Of a stretch of 64,000 bases of DNA, positions 45,651 through 55,429 are shown piece after piece (within the stretch, counting starts at the first letter, position 1; each line of letters begins with the position of its first letter). The position numbers were made by a program, and so were the translations under genes. Source of the stretch: Amphibalanus amphitrite (lineage: Eukaryota; Arthropoda; Thecostraca; Balanomorpha; Balanidae); assembly GCF_019059575.1 (NCBI RefSeq), contig NW_024881843.1, positions 434,001 through 498,000 on the forward strand. The letters are read 5' to 3'. A model generated the notes under the pieces. That model was not told the DNA's origin. It ran no database searches and saw nothing but the letters and a program-made list of their open reading frames with translations.

Positions 45651-45879
45651 CACAGAGCCGCGCACGGCCGGTCCTCTCCCTGCCTTCGCTTGGCTACGGC
45701 CTGTCACAAACCGCAATCATACCTGTAAGGAGGCTCATTAAACGTTAATCGCCGTCGACTAGTATGCGTTGTTTTCCAATTTTCGGAAAAAAGTGTCTTT
45801 GAGGTTTCGCGAGGCTAGACCGGCCCGATCGCCTACCGTGCTATGGTGGGAGGGCGGCGTGTGGGACTCAGAAGGAGAC

Positions 45880-47110
45880 TAATGGCTTGCGTTGTGCCTT
45901 TGGTAGGACCCTCAGTATCACCGATGCAGGGCCTTCAGAACCTCCAATTAGGGGCCTTTAGAGGCACTGGTGTGGGGTCCTCACAGACGCCCGTGTGGCC
46001 CCTCAGAGGTGCTAGTGTGAAGCCCTCATAAGCGCCGGTGAGGGTCCTCACAGAACACAAATTACAGACGCCGTTGTGGACCCTCAGAGACACTGGTATG
46101 GGTCCGTTACATGTGGGTGTGTGGCCCTTAGAGCTGCTGGTGCGAACCCTTTAGATGTCGGCAGGGGGCCCTCAACGACCGGGGGGACCTCAGACCGGCA
46201 AGGGGCCCACAGAGGCCGGCGGCATTTTCAGAAGCCCTGTGAGGTCCTTAGATACCGACAAGGTACTCTGAGACGCCAGTGCAGCCCTCAGTCTCCGGTG
46301 TAGGGCCCTCAGAGTTGCAGATAGGTGGCCGTCAGATATGCTTTTGCGGAACCCTCACAGGCGCAGGTGTGGGTACCTCAGAGTCACCAATATAGGGTTG
46401 CATAAATGGTGTGGCACTGGCGTGGGGGACCCTCAGTGGTGTCCTTACGGGCCCTTAGAGCCACTGGTGTGGGGCTCTCAGAGGTGCCGGTTGTGAACCC
46501 TCAGAGGCACTGCTGAGGGCCCTCACGGTCTTCATTGGGATCCTCAGAAGCCGGCGTAGACCCTGACGGAGATCTTAGTGTGGCTACTTAGGGGTCCATG
46601 AGGTGCTCTTACGAGACCTGTGAGGTCTTTCTCAGTCGCAGTGGCGGATCCAGGGGGGGGGGCAAAATGGGCATTTGCCCCCCCCCCCAAACGGCATGAT
46701 TTTAACATTACGCCTATGGACGATGCATGGAAAGAATCGATAAATTTTTATGGTTTGCCCCCCCCCCCCCAAACCTCTGAGCTGGATCCGCCTCTGCTCA
46801 GTCGAAATATAATCAGCGACTCAGCAGGGACCCTCAGAGATCAGTTGGTGCCGCAGGGCCCTTTGTGGCCGGGTGGGCTCTCAGAAACACCAGTGAGGGC
46901 CCTCAGTCTCACAGTCGTCGTAATGGGGCCGTCAGAGACATTGGCGTGAGGCCATTACTGATTACAGGTTGGTGTAAGGCCCTAGATATGGCCCCTCTTG
47001 GGCCGGCAAGGACTCTCAGAGGCACGCTAGCGGCCATAAGAGGCCGGTAAAGGGCCCTCAGAGGCCGCCAGTAGCCTTCAGAAGCCGGCGTGTGACCCTC
47101 ATGCAGTGAG
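45880..47110. repeat. GGGCCCTCAGAG minisatellite, degenerate
   Basis: Units of roughly 28-32 bp with a CCCTCAGAGGC core and a variable middle. Split by a hAT MITE at 46639-46796. Frames through it (46076-46303, 46620-46949) are repeat translations. Confidence 0.85.
46639..46796. mobile_element. hAT-type MITE, 158 bp
   Basis: Ends CAGTGGCGGATCCAG and CTGGATCCGCCTCTG with a perfect 8-bp duplication CTCAGTCG (46631-46638, 46797-46804). G-run and C-run next to the ends. Inserted into the minisatellite. Confidence 0.9.
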
Positions 47111-47299
47111 GCTTCTTTGGACTCACGAGGTGCTGTTCCGAGCCCTATTCTTTCTTAATCGAAATATGGCCAGCATGGACCCTGAGCGGTAAACTGGACC
47201 TGGTGCCACAGAGCCCCTCCGACCCGAGGGGTCCTCTGAATCCGATAGGGGGGGGAGGACTGGAGGCCACGTGCCTCCTGGGACCCCCTGACTACCCTA

Positions 47300-47720
47300 C
47301 TACACCTTTTTGCGTTAGCTTTTGACCATTAGGCATAACCTTTGTGCACATTCGCCATATAGGTGGCGCCACAACTGGGCGGTTGGTCACAAAGAATCAC
47401 CATTGTGCAAAACTATTCGGCGGTCCTCCACTACAACTCGGCATTGAGCGAAAGATTCATCAGTACGCAAAACAGATCGGCATGGGTACAGAAGTTTCGT
47501 CATTGGTCGAAACTATTCGTCATTGAGCAGCCGGGCATTAATGATTGGCCGAAACCGTCTATGTATATTTCGGCATTCAGAAAAAAAAAAACAGATCAGC
47601 CATGCGCGAAACAATCGCGTGCGCTGGTGGCCGCAGGGGGCATGGACCTCATGGGTGCTAATCCCAGCCATCCCCTACATGTGGCCCCATAGACTAAGTT
47701 CTTGAACATTGCGCACGGAA
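47300..47720. repeat. degenerate CATTG-GCAAAAC repeat, locus 1
   Basis: Recurrent words CGGCATTG, CGTCATTGAGC, GTGCAAAACTATTCG at spacings of about 24-27 bp. Shares its start ACACCTTTTTGCGTT with 54594. Frames here lack known domains. Confidence 0.55.
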
Positions 47721-47854
47721 AAAAAATGCACAAAGAGCAGGGTTTAATTGTCTGTGCCTTCCCTCATCACCACCTTTTCACTATTTCAGCAGCGCTGCCT
47801 GTGCAAAAGGCGACATTTGAATGGTTGCACCACAGTTGCACAAGTCAAAGTTAG

Positions 47855-50086
47855 CCCGCGACCTGGTGGGGGGGGGGCTATTTTTTGCCCCCCCTCCAGA
47901 CTTTTCGATATATCTCCAGAACCGCTGCGCCGATCGTCACCAAACTTTCAGTACCCTCCCGGACATCAATTTTACACATTGTGACCAAACATTTTTCCAA
48001 AGGCTATGATAGGTTGGCCGGAAATGACGTCAGAGTGACGTCATGTTCTGCCGTTTTCGACCCAAAAAAGGGTTTCGCGGGAAGAGCTGTCAGGCCTATA
48101 GCTTTGCAAATACAGAAAAATGATAAGGACATAAAAGCTGTAGATGGGACAGGGCTACACAACTGCTATCTCGGATTTTTGAAATTTTTGGATTTTGACC
48201 CCCAAAAATAAAAAAATAAATTTTTTGGATAAAATAATCGAAAAATCCAAGAAGTTTTTTGAATTTCGCAAAAACCGGAATATATGTGATAGTCCTTACC
48301 GCCGTCCATCCACATACCAAATTTGAGATTGATACCTCTTTTTTTGGCGAAGTTATAGCGAAAAAACTGTTCAAAATTGATGACGTCAAATTTTCAAACT
48401 CAATTTTTTGCAATTCTAGACCCCGTAGCGCAAAACAAAAACCACCATTAGACTCCCCGTGACGAGCTGCATCGAATCAATACCCATTTTATGCAAAACT
48501 ATCAACTTTAAAATTTGACCTTTTTTGGCCTGACCTTCACCCTCGCCCTGGCAGGGGGGGTCGATGCGACCCCCCCTAAGGTTTTTCGAAGATAGCGTAA
48601 AAACGGCGGCGCGCAGCGCCGCCAAATTTGGCACAGCCTATGGGGCAACCTTTTTACATATGAACTGAAAATTTCAGGTCCGGGTGACCTTGGGTCAGGT
48701 CACCAGGTCAGAAAAATCGGTACAAGGTCATGGTCAAATTTCAATTTTCTTTTTGCACCTGTCCAACTCACAGTTTTGGACTGATTTCCTTCAAACTTTC
48801 AGGATGTGCTAAGTTCACCGATTTGTATAACATATAGTTCGGGTTTTTTGAGGTCACTGACCTGAGGTCAGTTAGAGGTCATTACGTCGTAATGTTAAGC
48901 CTATGGGAAAATACTAAATTCCGAAAATACTGGAGATATCTACTTCTTTCCATCACTTTTGTGCTTTGAATCCATGGTAATTAACAGCAGGTCACTTGGT
49001 GCTTCGTTGTTTGGTGTACTTATCCATGGGTCAGGTCAAATGAGGTCAACTGAGGTCAAATGACGTTTTTGCCAATAACTTGGCACATAATGACGCTAGA
49101 GCTTAAAAAATGGTAGCATTGTGTTCCTGGTGATCAGCCGAATCGAATGGTATGCGATATGATGCAATTTGGTTAACTTGAACTTAATTTATAATTTCAA
49201 GTTTACTTAAAATTTAAGAAAAACTTTAAGTACACTTAAGCAAGCTAAAAAGTATATCATTCGACGCGCCTTGACGTGCTGAGTTCACTGGTGCTTTTCT
49301 TTTTGCTCTATCTTAATTAGATCAAAAGTTATAAGAGAAAAACTTTTGACCTGTTTTGAGCGAAATTTTTACATTTATACCCCCCAAAACCCCCCTAAAT
49401 ATTGACCTAGAGCAACCAAATTTGCACAGGGGCGAGAAATCCGGGGGGCCCACCTACCTACCAAATTTGGTGTTTCTAGGTGCCATAGGAGCCAATCGCG
49501 TGGGGGGGTCGCATCGACCCCCCCTGCCAGGCCGTGTTATGAAAAATGCCCTGCCAGGGCGAGGGTTAATCTGACCTTGACCTGAACTTCACCAGAAAGT
49601 GACCTAAGCCGTACCTGATAGTCTTATAACCAACACCATTGAGTTGGAAATGAAAAATTGGCCATAAAACATGTATCACAAAACCTTAATAAAGTTGGGC
49701 TCATGTGACCTGACCTGTGACCCTTGTTGACCAGACCTGTGACCTGACCTGGTATTGCCAGTGACCTCTAATAGCAACATATCTACTAGGCAACTGACGC
49801 CCTACAGCTGATTCTCGACAAAATGCGTTTTCCTCGGTGTTATAGCGCATTCCCTAGAAGACCCGTGAACGGTGAAACATTTCATCTTTGACCTGACCTG
49901 TGACGTCATCGGTGACCCCGAGGTCAATGAAATTTGGTTTCCTTCGACAAATTTGACAGACCTTTCGAACGCCGTTTGAATTTTGCGGATCCGTCCAGTA
50001 GTTTCGGAGATACGAGGGGGGGGGGGGCAAAAAATAGCCCCCCCCCCACCAGGTCGCGTTATAAACAGACCCCACCAGGGCGCGGG
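47855..50086 (+). mobile_element. TTAA element, family g, with nested family f
   Basis: Left tip CCCGCGACCTGGTGG plus a G10 run and GGCTATTTTTTGCC loop, preceded by TTAG (47851-47854). Right end: the same hairpin, CACCAGGTCGCG, spacer, CACCAGGGCGCGGG, then TTAA (50087-50090). Outer length 2.2 kb includes a nested 1.03 kb element at 48540-49565. The interior is full of AGGTCA and GTGACGTCA words. Confidence 0.85.
48540..49565 (+). mobile_element. TTAA element, family f, nested
   Basis: Left tip CCCTCGCCCTGGCAGG plus GGGGTCGATGCGACCCC hairpin, preceded by TTCA (decayed). Right end: hairpin, CTGCCAGGCCGTG, spacer, CTGCCAGGGCGAGGG, TTAA at 49566-49569. Confidence 0.85.
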
Positions 50087-50090
50087 TTAA

Positions 50091-50553
50091 AGAAGCTGTC
50101 AACAGATGTCGTATTGGTCTACCTATGCTGCTTATGTAGGTACTTACATTGTCTTGCACACTACAACTAAATTAAAACAAAACATTTTTACAATTCCTAG
50201 ATGAAACGTAAGCTATATTTTGTTTTGTTGTCTTCATGATGGATTAAAACTACTCAGTACTTATCCAGCTAAATCGATAGTGAAAGAGTCGATAGGCGGT
50301 TACAGTACGCGTACCTGTGGGGATGCAAAGTCAAGCTATTTACCGCGTCATTTCAATTAGCTCCCGTAAACTGCACTTTCTGTCATATGTGCAATATCAA
50401 CTCATTGTTGTCAAGCAGTATGGTAGGTATTTATTTGTCTGAACAAAAAACTCAGTGCGCAGTCTCGCTAACGCTGCCTATGGTTTCCCGCCCCGAAGTT
50501 GACCTCGGAGAGGTCAGCCGTGTTCCGTTCTCATTGTTACATCAGCCCTGATC
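50091..50553. other. unassigned upstream region of transposase
   Basis: Possible 5' part of the following element; no terminal repeat found. Confidence 0.3.
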
Positions 50554-50984
50554 GTGATAATGCCACGGCGTCAGTACCATCGGGTATCCGTTGAAGATCG
50601 TCAGCGGCTCGTTGACGCTTTTCGTGACGGCGTCGATTACTTAGCGTGTGCCACCCAGCTCGGGATTCGACGCGGGACGGCCTACTCGGTAATTAGGCGA
50701 TACCAAACAACGGGCGCCATTGGAGCGGCCCCCCGCCCGCGGGTGGAAGACCCAGTAAGATGGACTCAGAAATGCGCGATTTCTGTATGCTGCTGGTGGA
50801 AGAAATGCCGACTATCACCCTTCGAGAAATGAACCGACTCATGCGTGGGACGTGGCCTCACAAGCCTCTGGTCACCGAATCAACAATCGCAAGAGCACTC
50901 TCTGGCATGTTGATTTCGGTCAAGCTAGTGCACGACATTCCCGTGAACAGGAACCGGCCCGACATCATCCAGCAACGCAAACAG
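50554..50984 (+). pseudogene. IS630/Tc1-type transposase, DNA-binding part
   Basis: Two overlapping frames. The first, from 50554 (MIMPRRQYHRVSVEDRQRLV), carries a helix-turn-helix: DAFRDGVDYLACATQLGIRR then GTAYSVIRRYQTTG. The second, from 50760, continues as MRDFCMLLVEEMPTITLREM then LVTESTIARALSGMLISVKL, the second helical part of IS630/Tc1-like enzymes. A one-base shift near 50755 joins them, so the copy is broken or sequence error is present. At the end CAAACAGTAAGTCC offers a GT donor at 50985, suggesting an intron before the catalytic part at 51858. Confidence 0.7.
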
Positions 50985-51857
50985 TAAGTCCGACCGTTTT
51001 ACTTTAACGATGATTTGTTTCCTATCAATGTGTACATATATGTAGTTAAAAAAAAAAAAATACTGCCACTTCTTTGCTATTGACGTCATTAAAAACTCAA
51101 TTAAAATTTTAGATTGAAAGATGCAATTGTGGCTCGCACGGCCTTGGTGATTTAAGCAAAGATTGAAGAAAAATGGAAATCAAATTGGAAAAATCAAAAT
51201 AGATGAATGTTTTTTCTTTCTTGGATGCTCACTAGTGTTTTGATGCCTTGCATATCAAATTAGTTTGACACTTGCTCAGAAGGCTGCTTCAAGCCTGGCA
51301 TATCACACCCCAGAAAATATGCAAGGTAAGAAAGAAGCAAGGGTTTTGACTAGACAATCACGGTTTGACAGTCCATCAACTTCAGTCTCATTTTCCATAA
51401 CATTGATAATGAAAAGCATCAGGGTCTGTTGTTCTGTCCCACAACCATGCTTCAGGATTTGGCATTAGATGTCTAACACTGCTAGTGCTTGTATTCTGGT
51501 TCGCTGTTTATGTTTTCTGTTGATGTAGGTGCCTACCTACCCATCTTAACCCCTTGCAAGGGCTTGTGTAGGCATGCGTTGCGCATCAGGCCGAAGGCCT
51601 GAAGCCAGATACGCAACCACTGAATCTATGATGCTTCATGAGCTTGAGAATCTATAGCCCATTGCAATGTGCTTTTGGCTATATGTTTCAACTAAAAACA
51701 ACTTATTATATACTATTTGGTTGCATTTCATTGAAAGTATCCACGGCCGGCTGACGGCTGGCTGCCCACAGTTTGCCACGGCTGTGGGCGGCTGTGGCTG
51801 TGCAGCCACGGCTGCGGGGCGGCTAGGCTGTGGAAAATTACAGCCGTGGAAAATTAC
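50985..51857 (+). other. possible intron or insertion in the transposase
   Basis: Between donor-like GTAAGT (50985) and acceptor-like AAATTACAG (ending 51857). The part that should hold the first catalytic Asp is not seen, so a coding segment may have been lost. A CCACGGCTG-rich patch lies at 51742-51835. Confidence 0.4.
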
Positions 51858-52203
51858 AGGAATGTTCCTTATGACGCTGTCCACGGTCCTCCACGATGAG
51901 CGAGCGACCATTATCATGGATAACGCTCCGTGTCATCGGGATTTGCAGGCGGCATCCCCCAGGCATCCCATAAAATTCCTCCCGCCATACTCACCATTCC
52001 TTAACCCCATCGAAAACTGTTTTTCTGTCCTGAAATCCTGTGCCAAACAGCGTATCGCGCTAATTCAAGACCTTGTCGACGACAGAGCCATGGCGGCGCG
52101 CAATGGGATGGGCCTCATGAACTGGCGTAACCATGTCCTCATCAGAGAGGTCCGGGAGGCCCATGACGAGATGTTGATTTCATGTTTGTTATGCCACAAC
52201 TGA
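51858..52203 (+). pseudogene. IS630/Tc1-type transposase, catalytic C-terminal part
   Basis: The frame reads MFLMTLSTVLHDERATIIMD then NAPCHRD (second catalytic Asp in IIMDNAPCH, about 51919), IKFLPPYSPFLNPIENCFSV (third acidic residue, E of NPIE, about 52011) and ends at 52203. These are the DDE_3 hallmarks of the IS630/Tc1/mariner/pogo group. Immediately followed by a GA microsatellite. Together with 50554-50984 it makes most of a transposase of about 330 residues. Confidence 0.8.
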
Positions 52204-52205
52204 AG

Positions 52206-52208
<3 letters not shown>

Positions 52209-52270
<62 letters not shown>

Positions 52271-52352
52271 GAGGGAGGGAGGGAGGGAGGGAGGGAGAGG
52301 AAGAGAGAGAGGGAGAGAGGGAGAGAGAGAGAGAGAGAGAGAGGGAGGGAGA
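52209..52352. repeat. (GA)n, G-run and GGGA microsatellite
   Basis: Pure GA to 52260, a G12 run, then GGGA/GAGA. The 119-residue frame over it is low complexity. Confidence 0.95.
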
Positions 52353-52439
52353 CAGGGAGAATAAATGCGAAGTGCTTAAGTCGTGCTGCTTAATGTGCGG
52401 TTGCCACTTCCCGTAATGCTTCATTTACATATGTTGGTG

Positions 52440-52800
52440 CCGGCCAAAACGACTGTATACATAATACCCTCATTTTTGCGCATAATATTCATGCCCAAGT
52501 GGTGAATGTACGATGCATGTTAAGTCCATTTGAAAAACTAGCCAATACATCCATTTATTCTGTTTTAAACATTGCTGAAGTGATATCACCAAATGCCGGG
52601 GTGTTTTGCTCATTGCCGAAGTCATGGCGAAGTATCAAACTGTTTTGCAGATCGTTCATTTCAGTGTTCAATCTGTTTTGTCGAATGGCTGAACTACTAG
52701 TAAAACACGTAAAACACTAGTAAAACACGCAACGCCGGAATAGCTGTGCACAATGCCGATTGCCGAAATGGCCCCTCAAACAGTCATGGCCAATGGTTGA
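52440..52800. repeat. degenerate CATTG-GCAAAAC repeat, locus 2
   Basis: Words such as AACATTGCTGAAG, CTCATTGCCGAAG and GTTTTGC recur, related to 47300-47720 and 54590-54920. Confidence 0.45.
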
Positions 52801-52966
52801 ATTCAATTGCAAAAAGGTGTATTTCATATGCGTCATGTCAGGTATTATGGGCTTGCACCCCAGCTTGAAAAATGTTCCTGGGCCCCTGTGACAATACATT
52901 GTATTAATTATAGGTATTCGTCATTAGCTTGCAATCTCTGCAATCTGCCCATACTATTATTTGTCC

Positions 52967-53599
52967 CTACTATGGACGTCAAACCCCTTGAGACCCCACT
53001 TTTTTGCGATAATTTTTAAATGCGACAACTCTCGTTTACAAGATTCTGCCAATGTGTGTTTCAGAACCTGCCGAAACTTTTATTACTAAGGTATTTTGAC
53101 GCCAAACGATTATGAAAGGTACTTCTCATTCACTCGTAATGCCAAGGTCAATTCAGGCCCGGGCAGAGGCTTGCGCTCGGCCACACTCGAGCCTCGCCAC
53201 CAGCGCCACCTGCTCTTAATGTCATCTACCAGCGCCCGCTACCGCTACCAGCTACCGCCCACCATCAAGCCTGAATGGAGCGAGAGACGCGAGTGACCGG
53301 TCGCCGGGCAAGGAGCGCCGGAGGGGTAGGGCGGAGCTTAGCGCTGACGTCATTACGTGGCTCCGCCCCATGAGCGCGTAGCCTCTACCCAAACAACAGA
53401 TTCGTTCCGTGAAATTTAACATTACGAGTGAATGAGAAGCACCTTTCATAATCGTTTGGCGTCAAAATACCTTTGTAATAAAAGTTTCGGCAGGCTCTGA
53501 AACACACATTGCCAGAATATTGTACACGAGAGTTGACGCATTTAAAAATTATCGCAAAAAAGTGGGGTCTCAAGGGGTTTGACGTCCAACAGTAGACGC
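52967..53599. mobile_element. foldback MITE with about 190-bp arms
   Basis: 52967-53150 and 53400-53599 are inverted copies (TGGACGTCAAACCCCTTGAG; GTATTTTGACGCCAAACGAT; TCATTCACTCGTAATG). The middle is GC-rich and unrelated. No transposase. Ends CTAC.TGGACGTC; target duplication not resolved. Confidence 0.8.
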
Positions 53600-53879
53600 G
53601 CTTACAGAGAGCAGGGATAAGCCCATACAGTCAGCGGCCTGTTAGTTTCGCAAACAGCCGCTAGTGGCGCTAGGGTCGCCTATGTTGTGAGATAGGGTAA
53701 ACTTCTCTCGCTCGGCGCCGCCTGGGGGTTAACATTTGTGGGAAATTAACAATGCCACGCCCTTTGCACATGAGTGGAGCACAATAAAATCGATGGAGCA
53801 CCTTGCATTGCGATTAGTGACACACCCTAAACATGGTGCAAACAGTTGCATCTATATGTAGAGCAGGTTACCGGAGGAG
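53600..53879. other. unassigned; possible 3' flank of the exon at 53880
   Basis: No feature recognised. Confidence 0.3.
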
Positions 53880-54083
53880 CTACTGAGCTGGACCGTTGTT
53901 GGAGGGCAGATTTGCCCACTGACCTGGACCGTTCGGGGGCGGGGTGGTGGTGCGGCCGCTGGCGCTCATGGCGTCGGCCATGGACTGCGGGCCGGTGCCG
54001 AACGCCCGGTAGGTGCCCGAGGTGCCCAGGTGGCTGGCCGCCGTCGGGTCGCCCAGCGGGAGGCCCCACACTAGGTTACGGAC
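53880..54083 (-). CDS. candidate terminal exon of an unidentified gene
   Basis: A minus-strand frame follows a splice acceptor (ACTGTTCCCAG, AG at 54085-54084) and runs 67 codons to TAG. It reads VRNLVWGLPLGDPTAASHLG, then TSGTYRAFGTGPQSMADAMS, then a Gly/Pro/Thr-rich tail ending SNNGPAQ. Composition is that of a disordered C-terminus of a regulatory protein. Clean acceptor, GC3-rich codons and absence of copies elsewhere in the window favour a real host exon. No family recognised. Confidence 0.45.
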   Translation of the reverse strand, partial: VRNLVWGLPLGDPTAASHLGTSGTYRAFGTGPQSMADAMSASGRTTTPPPNGPGQWANLPSNNGPAQ

Positions 54084-54223
54084 CTGGGAACAGTGCGCAC
54101 ACGGGCCTCAGGGGGGCAGACACTGGTCTGGGCATCGACAGGGCACACTGATGGACATGTGGGTGAATAAACTCTTGTCAAAGTATGTGGGAGCCAAACT
54201 GTACCTCTGATTATAATTGAGTT

Positions 54224-54433
54224 GTGAAGAATCATTGACCTTTTCCTCGAAAATGTCAAAACAATGCCAAAAGTTATATTGAATGCGGTGAGCTTTCCGC
54301 TACAAGCCTTCGTCAAACCAACAAAATGCATTTTGTTGGTTTGACGAAGGCTTGTAGCCGAAAGCTCACCGCATTCAATATAACTTTTGGCATTGTTTTT
54401 ACATTTTCGAGGAAAAGGTCAATGATTCTTCAC
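54224..54433. repeat. 210-bp palindrome with no spacer
   Basis: 54224-54328 and 54329-54433 are complementary over 105 bp with about two mismatches, centred on AAAATGCATTTT. It can fold into a hairpin or cruciform. Confidence 0.95.
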
Positions 54434-54589
54434 GTATCTATTCTCGCTATGTTCCTCGCTAAAGCACTTCACACCATTAATAACTGAGTTGTGGTGGATG
54501 CCATCATTTTCCCACAAGCAGCGTTTCTAAAGTGGCGCGCTGAGGGCGCGGCAAGCTTCCAAAAGGAGCCTTAGTACGAGCGTTTAGTA

Positions 54590-54925
54590 GTACACCTTTT
54601 TGCGTTGTTCGATGGCCAATCGTCATAACCATTTCGGCATCAGTTTCAACAAGCGTCATTCAGAATAACCCATCGGCGATGTGCATCACTGTTTGACGGT
54701 CGGCAAAACAGGCTGGACTCCATTCAACCATTCTGCATAACTCTTTGTCATTGAGACAATGTTCGTCATAGGCAAAACACTGTCAGATTGTCATAATGCG
54801 TCGACATTTCACAAAATGGTTACTCGATGTGCAAAATTGATCGGCACTGTGCGTAAACAATGACTGTTGATTTAAAACTTTCGTCAATGATCAAAATGTC
54901 AATGATGTAGTGCACTGCTTATCTA
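54590..54925. repeat. degenerate CATTG-GCAAAAC repeat, locus 3
   Basis: Starts ACACCTTTTTGCGTT like locus 1. Words GTCATTGAGAC, GGCAAAACA, CGGCACTGTGCG recur about every 22-27 bp. Confidence 0.55.
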
Positions 54926-55425
54926 GCCATATTAAATGTTTAACGTTAATCACACATTCAGGGATGAGGCTTGCGACAGTTCCAGCGCAATTTGCAACCA
55001 ATTAACCATTGGATTCCGAAAAAGGCAGCATACGATAGCTACGACGAGATTGCCGGCGCAATACCAAGCAGGCATGTAGATGGTTGAGCGTCGGACTCCT
55101 AAACGCTTCGATACAAACCACGAAGTCGGCCGTCATCATCACGTCACTGCCCGTGCGATGTCATGGGACAACGCCTCGGGCGGCCTCGCCCCGGTCGGAC
55201 TCGCGGGGGAATGGCTGACAGATGGCGAGCCGGGCCCGGCCGGCTGGATACCTTGGTGTTTGAGGCGGGGTTAACTCGTATCTAACCTGTTGCCTTATGT
55301 CCATTTTTCAATCAGCCGATAACATGTCAGCTACGTCCATCTACATTCTACAATCTACATTGCACCTATGTGGCGCTCATGAACGGCTACCGATTTTTAT
55401 GTGGATAATTGGCCTAATGGTGGGT
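54926..55425. other. unassigned
   Basis: An open frame at 55080-55274 has no recognised domain. Confidence 0.3.
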
Positions 55426-55429
55426 GTCA

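Noticed and set aside
52065..52424. 119-residue minus frame rich in Ser/Leu/Pro
   Set aside because: Antisense of the GA microsatellite and of the transposase end.
55080..55274. tRNA-like GGTTGAGCGTCGG ... CTCCTAA with a possible CCT anticodon
   Set aside because: No B-box and stems do not pair.
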